Assembly: GCA_003833135.1 (NCBI GenBank)
Contig: QZLH01000857.1
Location: forward strand, 8,948 to 48,458
Origin: Oehlia diaphana
Taxonomy: Eukaryota; Glomeromycota; Glomeromycetes; Glomerales; Glomeraceae
Direction of reading: 5' to 3'
Length of the DNA: 39,511 bases
Of the stretch, positions 22,639-33,034 are shown piece by piece. Under the pieces are notes generated by a model. The model had not been told where the DNA came from and made no database searches. It saw only the letters and a program-made list of their open reading frames with translations. Made by a program: the position numbers and the translations under genes. Within the stretch, counting starts at the first letter, position 1; each line of letters opens with the position of its first letter.

Positions 22639-22710
22639 TTCCGCATCGGGGAATCGAACCCCGGCCTTCCCGGTGAGAGCGGGAGATCCTAACCACTAGA
22701 CCAATGCGGA
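22639..22710 (-). tRNA. tRNA-Glu (anticodon CTC)
   Basis: The minus strand folds into a full cloverleaf. The acceptor stem is TCCGCAT/ATGCGGA with discriminator A, the D arm is GGTCTAGTGGTTAGGA, and the anticodon stem TCCCG/CGGGA carries loop CTCTCAC with anticodon CTC, reading GAG. The T arm is CGGGG/CCCCG with loop TTCGATT. A box and B box (GGTTCGATTCC) are intact, and there is no intron. It lies 3' of NPR3, in the opposite direction. Confidence 0.97.
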
Positions 22711-23269
22711 TTATTATTTGTTACTAACTGACAAAAAGTTATTTGTAAAATTTGCAATTGCAATATAGGAAATAGTGTTGTTAATCATTTCTTTTACAGC
22801 CTAATATAGTTTTAATTTTAAATGGTTCATTATTATCTGCTTTTCTCTTCTAAAAAAAACCATAAACTGCTGTTTAATAAATTTAATAAATGTTCCTTAT
22901 TGGTAGTTATTTTTGTTAGGTTATTCATATTGTCGTTTTTTTCTAGATTTTTGATTACCTTATAGGGAAAATCACGATTTTATTATTCCTCGTGTAACTT
23001 AAAGTGTACAACCAACACAATAATGTTTATTTAAGTTTCAGTTAAAATTTTTCATTTTGATCCGAAAAACACACGTTAAACTAAGTACTTCTTCAGTCAT
23101 AAATTTGCTACTTCCTATATTTTCGGTTTGTCAAATAACTTACGGTACATTGATTTGTTAATTTATAGATAAAAATATCAAAAAAAGTTTATTTTTTTCA
23201 AAAAATTGGTTAATATGTTGTCTTTTTCATGGTTAAAATTTTGTATCATTTATCAAAAGGGTTAACACT
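22711..23269. other. Intergenic upstream of kelch-BTB gene
   Basis: 559 bp of AT-rich DNA between the tRNA and the kelch gene. It includes poly-A/T tracts close to the start codon. Nothing else is seen. Confidence 0.5.
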
Positions 23270-24949
23270 ATGATGTCAGATTCAGCGTCCTCACCATTCG
23301 ACACGTCTTCTCCTTCTTCGTCATCGTCTACCCTTGCTACGACTCCCAACCTTACACATGATTTAAGACGCTCGTCATATTTTTCAACAGCATGCAATAA
23401 TCCATATCCTACCAAGGCTACGGGTGTTTCACTTAGTTGCAGTTGTTTAGTAAATGCATCAGTGACAGTTGTTCCTAATTATGATGATGATAAACAACCG
23501 CCAAATTACGTTTACGTATTTGGTGGATTTAATTTATATACTGATGAAGTTTATAATGATTTATATAGGTTAAATGTATCTGAAATGAAATGGGAAGATG
23601 TGATTTATTTAAAAGGTTCACGTCCTTCAAAGAGAACCAATCACTCTGCTTCTTTGTGGAATCAGGATAAAATAATAATTTTTGGTGGGACAGATGAACA
23701 GGATCAAAATTGTAACGATGTAGTTATTTTGGATTTGAAAACTATGACTTGGAAACGCCCTGAAGTAGATGGACATGTTCCGTTAGGACGTGCAAGGCAT
23801 TCAGCTTCCATATATAATGATAAACTTTATATAGTTGGAGGATATTATACAAATAGCGAAGAGGAAAGGAATTCAGTGTCACCTGATGTTAACTGTTTAA
23901 ATTTGCAAACATGGACATGGGAAGAACCAATTACATTGATTCCAAGACATTCGCACGATTCGTTTATTTATCAGAATCGACTTTATGTATATGGAGGTTA
24001 TAATGAGGAAATGGATAGGGAAAAATCACTTGTTATTCTAGATCTTCAAACTCAACAAGTTTCAAAGATAGAGATTACGAGTGATTCAGGACCTGAGATG
24101 AACGGTCAACATTTTGCTCAAATATATTGGAATCGATTAGTCGTAGTTGTGACACAGAGTTTGAAAGTTGAAACGCAAGAAGGTTCAATTGGGGTTTGGG
24201 CTTTAGATTTGGATTCTTTTCAATGGCATCAAATTGAAGATGGAGATCGTTTTGTACAAGGAAATTGGCATTATTTCGCTATGGCGGAAAATTGCCCAAG
24301 ATTTTTCTTATTTGGAATTGATGAAAAAGAATCTGATGAGTATTTTTCTAATGTCCTTTCAATCGATCTTCAAGAATATGGAATGTCAAGAATCCCACCC
24401 CCAACGATTGGGTTGGATTTTGCACAATTACTGAATGATTCCACCACTTCGGACTTTATCATTAAATCTAATGAAGATGGTCCTATCATTCACGTTCATC
24501 GAATTATCCTACTTGCTAGGTGGCCTCATTTCGGCAATATGATTAATTCAGGAATGACGGAATCATTTAATTCAACTTTAACAATTCCGGAGCCTTATGC
24601 AATAGTTCAGGCTTTCGTTTATTACCTTTATACAGATATTATCGAACGGCAACTTCCGATTTATACGGTTGCGGACCTTATGATATTGGGTAATATGTAT
24701 CTTATTCCGCGTTTGACATCACTTTGTTGTGCTCGTCTACAAGAGAATATTAGTATAGAGAATGTTGCTAAAATTTATCATTGTGCTTCAGTTGCTGGGG
24801 CTCATGCGTTAAAGAAAAGATCCATGAGATATATTAACACCAATTTCGGTCCAGTTTCCAAAACGCAAGGCTTCAGGTCATTACCAAAAGAGATTTTGTT
24901 TGATTTCTTGGATAGTTTACCAGAAAAGGCTAAAATTAGCGTTGAATAA
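23270..24949 (+). CDS. Kelch-repeat protein with C-terminal BTB domain
   Basis: An intronless frame of 559 residues. After a Ser-rich head (1-~30) come five or six kelch blades (~75-365), seen as repeated YVFGG, IIFGG, YIVGGYY and YVYGGY strands, each followed by an aromatic Trp motif (MKWEDV, MTWKRP, WTWEEP, FQWHQI). A BTB/POZ domain follows (~390-480: TSDFIIKSNEDGPIIHVHR, ARWPHFGNMINSGMTES, AFVYYLYTD) and a short BACK-like helical tail. The order kelch-then-BTB is that of LZTR1-type proteins, not of KLHL proteins (BTB-BACK-kelch). Such proteins can serve as cullin-3 substrate adaptors. The substrate is not predictable. BTB and kelch genes are abundant in Glomeromycotina. Confidence 0.9.
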   Translation: MMSDSASSPFDTSSPSSSSSTLATTPNLTHDLRRSSYFSTACNNPYPTKATGVSLSCSCLVNASVTVVPNYDDDKQPPNYVYVFGGFNLYTDEVYNDLYRLNVSEMKWEDVIYLKGSRPSKRTNHSASLWNQDKIIIFGGTDEQDQNCNDVVILDLKTMTWKRPEVDGHVPLGRARHSASIYNDKLYIVGGYYTNSEEERNSVSPDVNCLNLQTWTWEEPITLIPRHSHDSFIYQNRLYVYGGYNEEMDREKSLVILDLQTQQVSKIEITSDSGPEMNGQHFAQIYWNRLVVVVTQSLKVETQEGSIGVWALDLDSFQWHQIEDGDRFVQGNWHYFAMAENCPRFFLFGIDEKESDEYFSNVLSIDLQEYGMSRIPPPTIGLDFAQLLNDSTTSDFIIKSNEDGPIIHVHRIILLARWPHFGNMINSGMTESFNSTLTIPEPYAIVQAFVYYLYTDIIERQLPIYTVADLMILGNMYLIPRLTSLCCARLQENISIENVAKIYHCASVAGAHALKKRSMRYINTNFGPVSKTQGFRSLPKEILFDFLDSLPEKAKISVE

Positions 24950-26342
24950 GACTAGAAATAACCCGGTAAGTTTATTTTATTATTAAAATTGTACAATAAA
25001 AAAAATTTCATTTTTAATATTTAATATTAAATAGTTTTTTAAAACAAAAAAAACAAAGAGATGACGATTTTATAAAGAGACTTTATATTAGGAATTAAGG
25101 TTCTAATACTCAATTTTTTATTGCGGATGAATGGGATCAATATAATAGAAAACTATATAAGAAATAATAGAATTTAGTTTTGCTGGTTTTTTTCGGCCAG
25201 GTATGTTCATATCCTAGAGTTTCTTTCTTTGGTAGTGAATATTTTTTCCATAGATTAAATCATTCTTAAAAAATATAAACGGGTTTTTTCTTTCTTTGTA
25301 TAAAATTATTAAACGAATAAAAAAAAAATATACATATATATGATAAACGAAAAATCTGCAAATACATGTAAAATTTAACTAACAACAATGTATTTGTATC
25401 TTTAAGCCAAATCACAAGACGAAACATGAAAAGTATTTAATTGTTTATAAAATATTTTTATTTGTTATACACATTTAATTTTGCCAGATTTTATTACAAG
25501 ATTAATTTTTAGTTACAAATTTTCCGCATAATCATAATGAAAAATTTGTAATTTGTATTTTATAAGACAGAAATGTCAGAAATTCATTTTTACTTAAAAA
25601 AAATATTCGATTATGATAGGTACGGTATTTTTCCTAATTTATATAATTTATAACTTAAATTTGGCAGATGATTCGTCTACAAACCAGATCCAATCCTTAT
25701 TCATTTTTTTATTGTATATTTTATTGAATATCAAATAAAATAATTTACTTAAATTAATGTTTTATTAAATTACATTTATGTATCAGGAAAAATTTTATAA
25801 ATTGTGTAACAAATTGAACGAAATCAAAAACAATTTTGTTAATATAAATATATCCGGTATAGATGAAATAATATTAACTGAAACCAAATTAAGGTAACAA
25901 TTGCAGTACAAAACGTAGTGCTATACATTGTGAGTATATTTGTTATGCATAAAGATTTAAAATCAAAAAAAAAACGCGGTATGTTTAATAAATTTCTATA
26001 TCAAGTATTGGTACAATTTTAGTTTTTTTCTCACTTGTAACATTCTTTTTTTCCTACATTCATAAAAACCTTATAAACTTTCATTCCTTTAAACTTTCAC
26101 TAGTTCAAAAAAAATAATAATTTATAAATTACATATTTTCGTTTATAAATATTTTTTCCTTTCTTTTTTTGTATAAAATAAAGAAGCAAAGAAAGAAAAA
26201 GAAATAATATACGAAGAGAAAAGTTTCATTCTCATTTCTTCTTGTATTTAACCTTAATAAATTAAAATGAATAAATATTAAATACATGTCTTAGTATCTT
26301 GACATTGTCTTTCTAACTATTAATAAAACTATTTAATTTTAA
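24950..26342. other. AT-rich intergenic region, no gene seen
   Basis: 1.4 kb of very AT-rich DNA with many A/T runs. A GGTAAGT donor-like site directly after the kelch stop (about 24964) could mark a 3' UTR intron. From 26100 onward, poly-A/T and pyrimidine-rich tracts suggest the promoter and leader of the helicase gene. No reading frame, RNA gene or repeat is supportable. Confidence 0.5.
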
Positions 26343-29300
26343 ATGGATAAGAAAAGTTCTTATAATATCGCTTGTAATTATTATTCAAGTAATCAAACTA
26401 ATAATAATATATCACCACCACAAATTCATCCTAAACATAATCATCTTCAAGAAGGTTATTTAAACAAAGAATTTCATAATCATTTGTCTAAATCGGGACA
26501 TAATTTGAAAATGGCACATTCAACATACTACTGTAACCAAAATATTCAGAATCAAGATAATTGGAAGAACGGTAGAAGAAATACTGGAATTGGAGCTACC
26601 TTACCGAATCAAAGGCGTCCTTTGTCTTATCATGAATATAATAATCAATTCATTCCTGTTCATTTATCTCAGTCGACTGCACAGGGGAATAATTATAATA
26701 CGAGAGGATCATCTTATCAAAAGAGTCATTTTCGCTTAACTCATTCTCAACCATATAATCGAAATGTTTCTTCCGTATTTTTTAATAATCAACAACAAAC
26801 GAGTAATTCAAATAATATGGCTCATACTAAAAAACGGCCTCTATCTCCAATGCCACCTATTGAAACTATTTCCTCTAAAAAATATAGCCACGTTGAATAT
26901 AGTTCTTCTTCGGCAAACAGTAATACTGTTAAATCAATTAGTGGAGAAAATAATATGGATATTACATATACAACAATGACTTCACCTCGTTCAGCATTTA
27001 CTCCTGTAATCAATAATGACAATAATATTAACCGATCCCAACCCGATCATGTTAATAATCGCAAATCTCTTACAAATAATCGCTCAGCCAAAAGAGAAAA
27101 AACTTTAAATCTTAACCCATTGCCTGATTTAATTTATGACATGAATTACATCGATAAAAAATATAATATTAATTCAATACATGAAAATGAATCTTGGTTA
27201 AAATCCCCAAAAAGTTTTCTTAATAATTTAATTAGAACACCAATTAATTGGGAATCATTTGGACCTGATGACAATAAATTGCATCGTGCTACTTTGACCT
27301 TAGAAATTGATGGTTCAATCATTATTGGTCGTGGTGATGCAAAAACTAAAAAAGACGCGGAAAAAATCTCTTACTTGGATGCTTGTTATCAGATTGAATC
27401 AAAGGGGTTAATTAGTAATGTTCAAAAATATTCTTCTACTATTAAAAAACAATCATCATCTCAATTACAATCTGGAAAGGAGGTTGACCCAAAGAAATAT
27501 GTTATAGAGTATTGTGCAATATTTGATCATGTGCCAATTTATAACTTAAACAGTATTGGCCCCGATCACGATTTATGGTGGGAAGCTGTAGTAGAATTAC
27601 CAAAAGATATAGTTGGTCGTGGTCGTGCTAAAACAAAAAAAGAAGCCGAATTATTGGCCGCCGAAGATTTTAAGAAAAAAGCTGAAGAATATCAAGCATT
27701 ACACGGCAAAATACCATCACTTTCTGAAAAAAACAATATGTCAGAAGATATAGCAAAAGATTTTATTAAATTTTATTGTAAATATTTCAAATTTAAACAT
27801 CCTGAATTTAGCTGTAAAGGTATAGGACCCGGCCATAGCATGAAGTGGGAGGCTTCACTAATAGTTGATGATCATATTATTGGTACCGGTAAAAGATCAA
27901 ATAAACGCGATGCTCAAACTTCTGCTTATTTAGATGCTGCTATTGCTTTACGTAAGGATTCTCCCGATCTTTGGGAAAAATTTGAAAATGACAGATCAAA
28001 AACAAAAGATGCTTCTACCCCAAAACCTGCTCCATACATAAGTGTTCAAATGAGCAACCAAACTTACAAAACATTAAACAATTTAGTTTCGGAATTGCAA
28101 CAAGCTAAGATGTTTCAAAGAAAAGTTAAGAATATCATCGCAAATAAAGGAGAAAAGGTGGAAAAGAATAATTTGGATCAAACCGATAACAAGAAAGGAA
28201 GTATTAATCAAGAACAATTGAATAGTATCCTTGACACAGAATCTGAACGTCTTTTTAAAGTTTATCAAGATTATCTTAAATCTACCAATACTGAAAAACT
28301 TCGTTCTAATCGTTCTCGGCTTCCAATCAGTGATTATACTAAACCTATATTGGATGCAATTGAAAGTAATCCTGTAACTGTGGTTGTTGGTTCAACTGGC
28401 TGTGGAAAGACAACACAATTACCTCAATTGATATTCGAAAAAGAAATTATTAAACATCAAGGAGCTCGATGTAATATTATCGTCACTCAACCAAGAAGAA
28501 TTGCTGCTATTTCGGTAGCGCAAAGAGTTGCCTACGAACGTTCCGAAAGACTTGGGCTTTCTGTTGGGTATCAAGTTCGTTTTGAAAGCGTCATGCCAGC
28601 TTCGGCTGGAAGTATTTTATATTGTACTACGGGTGTATTTCTACGAAGAATGCATGAAGAAGAGAATGGAAAAGATGTACTAGAAGGAGTTACTCATATT
28701 GTTGTTGATGAAGTTCATGAAAGAGATATGAATGCTGATTTTCTTTTAGTTATTTTAAAAAGGATTCTTCACGAAAGACGTCGTAATAAACTTCCTCCAA
28801 TAAAATTAATCTTAATGAGTGCTACAATTGACACGGGGATTTTTGCTGAATACTTTGGTGATTTTTTCTCTAATGGAAGATGCCCTGTTGTTCGAGTTCC
28901 GGGAAAAACTTATCCTGTTCAGCAATATTTTATAGATGATTTTGTATTGAAGCTTCGAGATTTTTATAAACCTCCTCAATTAGACTATGAAGAAACGTCG
29001 AAATATGTCGATCGTGAAAAGAAATTTCAATCAAGAAAACTTCCACCCACAAAATTTGTTTCATCTAAGGGCACAGTACAAGGGAAAAAATATCTTACAA
29101 TGGATATAGATAGTGATGAAATTGATAGCCATAGCAGTGAAATCGATGATAATGATACTTCATCAATTGGAGGATATATTGAAAGAAAGCATAGTGATGA
29201 ACAAATCGATGCAGAAATTCCGTATCATTTAATTTCTTTGGTAATCGCTCATATTGTTCATACAACAGAAGAAGGCGCAATACTTGTTTTCTTACCCGGT

Positions 29301-30983
29301 TGGGAAGAAATTATGGCTCTTAATCGATTATTAACAACTTCTCCTTATCCACTTGGTATTGATTTTTCCGATCAATCACGTTTTCGTATTCACATGTTAC
29401 ATTCTTCACTTCCATCTTTATCACAACAAGAAGTTTTTGAACCTTTACCAAATCCCAAGATGAGAAAAATTATTCTTGCTACTAATATAGCAGAAACCTC
29501 TATAACAATTCAAGACGTTGTGCATGTAATTGATTCTGGCAAGGTTAAAGAAAAAAGATATGATCCATCTAAGCGAATGACAAACCTAGTTACTACTTGG
29601 ATAAGTCAATCAAATTCACGTCAGCGTTCTGGTAGAGCAGGTCGTGTGCGTGAAGGAGAATATTATGTAATGATGTCACGTGCTAGATATCAAAATCTTG
29701 AAGGTTATTCCACACCGGAAATGTTGAGATCTGATTTACAAGAAATTTGTCTTCACATTAAGGCACTTGATCTTCCAGCTTCAATTGGTGATGTTCTTGC
29801 ACAAGCTATTCAACCACCAGATCATGCAAGTGTTTCAGCAGCTTTAGAAAATTTAAAATCATTGCAAGCATTAGATTCTGCGGAAGAATTGACTCCACTA
29901 GGAAAAGTTTTAGCTACACTTCCCATGGAACCAGGTTTAGGTAAAATGGTACTTCTGGGAGCAATATTTCAATGTTTGGATCCGATCTTAACAATCGCAG
30001 CTTGTATATCATCAAAAAGTCCGTTCTTATCACCTCCACAAGCAAAAGATCGAGCTGATGAAATTAAAGTACATTGGGCTCAAGGTTTATCAAGTGATCA
30101 TTTTGCTATATTAAATGCTTATAAAGCTTGGTATGAACTTCAATCATCAGGAAATTATCACGAAGCTAATAAGTTTTGCACTGATAACTTCTTAAATAGA
30201 ACTGGTTTACAAACAATCGAACAAGTTAAAATTCAATTATTAAATCTTTTGGAACGTGCAGGAGTTGTACCAAAACATTATCCGCAAAGAGATTATGGTG
30301 AACCAAGAGGTCTTGCGTTGGGACCACCTGAATATAATCTGAATTCAAACTGCCTTCCTTTACTTCGGTCATTAATTTGTGCAGGAGTATATCCAAATAT
30401 TTCTTTGAAGACATCAAAGAAAACTTACCAAACTCGACACGAGAGCATCACATTTATTCATCCGGCATCAGTGAATTATAAAGGAAGAGCAGCAAAATTA
30501 GCGAGAAATTACCGTGTTGGTAATGGAATAATAGGAAGCGAATCAGACGAAAGTTTATTTGCACCTATAGGAACTCTTTATGCATATTCAACAAAGATCA
30601 AGAAAAGTGGGAAACAAATTTATCTTCGTAGCACAACAAGGATTGATCCATTATCAGTTATTTTATTTGGAGGTGAAACTAAACAAAATGATAGCCTTTT
30701 ACTTACAATTGATGAATGGTTAACATTTTGTGGTAATGGTAAAGTAATTGAATCGATGAATAAATTGAAACTTTTGTTGGAAAATTGTTTAGCTCAAGTT
30801 TATGAACGATTGGATACTAACGTTAATAATAGCAACAATTCGGCTTTTGTTCAAAATAATAAACTTAATTTAGCAGGGAAATTGGATGAGGATGACGAAA
30901 AAGTCAAAGCTAAACTTGTTAGAGGAATCGTTGAAATTTTGGATAAATTAGAACACGATTCAGTGGACAAAACACGTTACTAA
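26343..30983 (+). CDS. DExH-box RNA helicase with three dsRBD-like repeats
   Basis: An intronless frame of 1546 residues. Residues 1-~250 are Asn/Ser/Gln/His-rich and probably disordered. Three repeats that look like double-stranded-RNA-binding domains follow (~257-352, ~381-450, ~470-545), each ending in G-x-G-x-(S/A)-x-K-(K/R)-(D/E)-A (GRGDAKTKKDAEK, GRGRAKTKKEAEL, GTGKRSNKRDAQT). The helicase core has motif I GSTGCGKTTQ (683), Ia TQPRRIAA, II DEVHERD (789), III SAT (826), V ATNIAETSIT (1046) and VI QRSGRAGR (1094), then HA2 and OB-fold regions. Motifs place it in the DHX9/DHX29/DHX36/DHX57 group of 3'-5' RNA helicases. An acidic Ser/Asp-rich insert (~900-965) splits the two RecA lobes. Its exact orthologue is unclear; roles in translation, RNA decay or dsRNA handling are possible. 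Confidence 0.92.
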   Translation: MDKKSSYNIACNYYSSNQTNNNISPPQIHPKHNHLQEGYLNKEFHNHLSKSGHNLKMAHSTYYCNQNIQNQDNWKNGRRNTGIGATLPNQRRPLSYHEYNNQFIPVHLSQSTAQGNNYNTRGSSYQKSHFRLTHSQPYNRNVSSVFFNNQQQTSNSNNMAHTKKRPLSPMPPIETISSKKYSHVEYSSSSANSNTVKSISGENNMDITYTTMTSPRSAFTPVINNDNNINRSQPDHVNNRKSLTNNRSAKREKTLNLNPLPDLIYDMNYIDKKYNINSIHENESWLKSPKSFLNNLIRTPINWESFGPDDNKLHRATLTLEIDGSIIIGRGDAKTKKDAEKISYLDACYQIESKGLISNVQKYSSTIKKQSSSQLQSGKEVDPKKYVIEYCAIFDHVPIYNLNSIGPDHDLWWEAVVELPKDIVGRGRAKTKKEAELLAAEDFKKKAEEYQALHGKIPSLSEKNNMSEDIAKDFIKFYCKYFKFKHPEFSCKGIGPGHSMKWEASLIVDDHIIGTGKRSNKRDAQTSAYLDAAIALRKDSPDLWEKFENDRSKTKDASTPKPAPYISVQMSNQTYKTLNNLVSELQQAKMFQRKVKNIIANKGEKVEKNNLDQTDNKKGSINQEQLNSILDTESERLFKVYQDYLKSTNTEKLRSNRSRLPISDYTKPILDAIESNPVTVVVGSTGCGKTTQLPQLIFEKEIIKHQGARCNIIVTQPRRIAAISVAQRVAYERSERLGLSVGYQVRFESVMPASAGSILYCTTGVFLRRMHEEENGKDVLEGVTHIVVDEVHERDMNADFLLVILKRILHERRRNKLPPIKLILMSATIDTGIFAEYFGDFFSNGRCPVVRVPGKTYPVQQYFIDDFVLKLRDFYKPPQLDYEETSKYVDREKKFQSRKLPPTKFVSSKGTVQGKKYLTMDIDSDEIDSHSSEIDDNDTSSIGGYIERKHSDEQIDAEIPYHLISLVIAHIVHTTEEGAILVFLPGWEEIMALNRLLTTSPYPLGIDFSDQSRFRIHMLHSSLPSLSQQEVFEPLPNPKMRKIILATNIAETSITIQDVVHVIDSGKVKEKRYDPSKRMTNLVTTWISQSNSRQRSGRAGRVREGEYYVMMSRARYQNLEGYSTPEMLRSDLQEICLHIKALDLPASIGDVLAQAIQPPDHASVSAALENLKSLQALDSAEELTPLGKVLATLPMEPGLGKMVLLGAIFQCLDPILTIAACISSKSPFLSPPQAKDRADEIKVHWAQGLSSDHFAILNAYKAWYELQSSGNYHEANKFCTDNFLNRTGLQTIEQVKIQLLNLLERAGVVPKHYPQRDYGEPRGLALGPPEYNLNSNCLPLLRSLICAGVYPNISLKTSKKTYQTRHESITFIHPASVNYKGRAAKLARNYRVGNGIIGSESDESLFAPIGTLYAYSTKIKKSGKQIYLRSTTRIDPLSVILFGGETKQNDSLLLTIDEWLTFCGNGKVIESMNKLKLLLENCLAQVYERLDTNVNNSNNSAFVQNNKLNLAGKLDEDDEKVKAKLVRGIVEILDKLEHDSVDKTRY

Positions 30984-31272
30984 TATCATTATTTTTTATG
31001 ACCTCTACAATAATATATTCATTTAGTGATATACAATGTTATATAACTTGTTTAATCATCATCTATAGATTCATCATATAAAAAATCATTCTACCTTTTC
31101 ATCTTTCTTGTACTATACTTAGACTTCGTACTCATCTTCATTATTTATTTAAATTTATCATCTTACATTTTACATTTATTCACGTCATTCATCATTTTTT
31201 ATTTAATTTATTTATTTATGTGTATGTATGTACAAAAAAAAATAAATATTTTACGGATTAAGAAGGAAAGTT
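30984..31272. other. Convergent 3' region of helicase and Myb genes
   Basis: 289 bp between two stop codons, AT-rich with repeated TTCATCAT and TTTATTTATTTA stretches. It includes AATAAA at about 31240, usable as a polyadenylation signal on the plus strand. Confidence 0.45.
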
Positions 31273-32859
31273 TTAAATGTGGCTCAATAACTTACTATAA
31301 ATGCTATTTATACCCCCTTTATTAATACGTATCCTTGAAACTTTCCTACGACATTTCCATGTACTATATAATTTAGCAATAGCAACTTTTGATCTACCCA
31401 TTTCTTTTGCAACTAAAGACCATCTATGACCATTCTTTTTAATTGACATAAATAATTGAAAATGGTCTTCTGCTGTATAACGACCTTTTTTTAAAGAAGG
31501 ATTAAGTGTATCTATATATCTATTTCTACATTGAATTGCAGTTCTACCAGGAATATTCTGAGCAATTCGTTTCCATACATCATTATCCCTCAAAGAAAGG
31601 GGAAAGGTCCCTTGAAAATTTTCTTGTGCTTCTGATTGATGACAATATTCTTTGATAGTCTTAAGTAAAAGTTCATCTTCTTGTAAGTTCCATTTAGCAG
31701 ATTTACATATAACATTATAATAATGCTTATATAGTTGTAACGGAGTTCTATTTGGGAGATAATGTTGATGAATGGATTTCCAGTCAATTTGATTACCTTT
31801 TAAAGGCACTTCTTTTAATGCTTTTACTAAGATTAAATGTTCAAATTCAGAAAATTTTTTTTGCTTTGATTGCAAAGGTTTTAAAGTATCTCTCCATCTA
31901 ACCATACATTGACTCGGTGATCTAACAGCAGATGTTAACAAGGAAGAAGAATCAGATGAAATTGTTAAATTAGGAGCATTGGAGTTAATTTTCAAAGCAA
32001 TTTTATCCCATTGATCTTTTTCACCAAATTGTTTTACACCATCAATAATAATCTGATCTTCTTGTTTTGTCCAAGGAATTCTTGTTTGAATATTATGCCA
32101 CTTATCTTTAACATCGTTTAAAGTCCTGTTATGAAAATAGGTTGAACTAATCAATTTCCAATTATACATAATACTTTTTCCTTTATTACAGGAATTACGG
32201 GGTAAAAGTAATTGATTATCTAGTGAAGCGTAATTAGATAGTAAATATATTAATCTTTTAGTTTCCTCCTTCGTCCAAGGTTTTCTTGTAACACCATTAT
32301 TTTCATTAATTTTCTTACTGATTTGTAAAACTGAATTATAATTAACTGGTGATAATTGTTGTTGTTCTCTTGAAAATTTTTGCATATCAATAAAATACTT
32401 TTTCAATAATGATGAAGGGTTTGTTCTTGATTGTAATGTTTGTTTTAAGTTATTTGTTTTACTTAAATTTTTCCAAAATTGTTGTTGTTCTTTTAATGTC
32501 AATGACATTATTGATGATTGATTAATATAAGAATAATCTATTAAATATTTTAGACCGTATCTATAACGATAATAACAATCTAAAGAAGTTCTATTTGTAA
32601 ATCCTTGTGATATGATTCCCCAATGTTTCCACCCATATCTTATTACTCTTCTTAAAAGTATATTATCTTCTTCATAATTCCATTTTTTGTTGCGCGTTAT
32701 TATTTTGTAATGCAATAATTTACGTACAGAAGATGAGAGCAAATAAGGTAACAGTGAAATTGAAGAAATTGAAGAGCTCTTACTAAAGCTGAAAACTCTT
32801 GTGCTATAAATGAATCTTTTGAGAAATAAGGAATTTGCTTTAAATGAAGTTTTACGCAT
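31273..32859 (-). CDS. Six-repeat Myb/SANT-domain protein
   Basis: An intronless frame of 528 residues. Six Myb/SANT repeats can be traced by spaced tryptophans and the WxxEED-type start: ~58-104, ~193-257, ~261-327, ~335-385, ~388-453 and ~457-505. The last two (KWNLQEDELLLKTIKEY...VWKRIAQNIPGRTAIQCRNRY; RYTAEDHFQLFMSIKKNGHRWSLVAKEMGRS) are the best. The array recalls SNAPc4/REB1-like multi-Myb proteins. The first ~55 residues are basic, hydroxylated and free of acidic residues (MRKTSFKANSLFLKRFIYST...), which looks like a mitochondrial presequence and is unusual for a Myb factor. DNA binding is likely; the target and compartment are open. It is divergent from the Mis14-like gene, 175 bp apart. 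Confidence 0.82.
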   Translation of the reverse strand: MRKTSFKANSLFLKRFIYSTRVFSFSKSSSISSISLLPYLLSSSVRKLLHYKIITRNKKWNYEEDNILLRRVIRYGWKHWGIISQGFTNRTSLDCYYRYRYGLKYLIDYSYINQSSIMSLTLKEQQQFWKNLSKTNNLKQTLQSRTNPSSLLKKYFIDMQKFSREQQQLSPVNYNSVLQISKKINENNGVTRKPWTKEETKRLIYLLSNYASLDNQLLLPRNSCNKGKSIMYNWKLISSTYFHNRTLNDVKDKWHNIQTRIPWTKQEDQIIIDGVKQFGEKDQWDKIALKINSNAPNLTISSDSSSLLTSAVRSPSQCMVRWRDTLKPLQSKQKKFSEFEHLILVKALKEVPLKGNQIDWKSIHQHYLPNRTPLQLYKHYYNVICKSAKWNLQEDELLLKTIKEYCHQSEAQENFQGTFPLSLRDNDVWKRIAQNIPGRTAIQCRNRYIDTLNPSLKKGRYTAEDHFQLFMSIKKNGHRWSLVAKEMGRSKVAIAKLYSTWKCRRKVSRIRINKGGINSIYSKLLSHI

Positions 32860-33034
32860 TTATTAATGTGCAGAAAGCGTAAAAAGTCCAAAAACCTGAT
32901 AATCAATTACAATTTCTAACCACGTGATTTTCTAAAAGTTTTCGCGTTTTTTTAAACCGAGTTCGCGTAAACCATTTCGTTTTCCTCTTTCAATAATATA
33001 TAATTTCCTACCGAGAAATTGTAATTTTAACGTG
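32860..33034. promoter_or_regulatory. Divergent Myb/Mis14 promoter with E-box and TTCGCGT sites
   Basis: 175 bp between the start codons. It contains CACGTG (32921-32926), the Cbf1/E-box core, and two TTCGCGT motifs (32941-32947 and 32962-32968), which resemble E2F/MBF-type G1-S elements. A cell-cycle element would suit a kinetochore gene. The sites are short and the reading is an inference. Confidence 0.5.
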
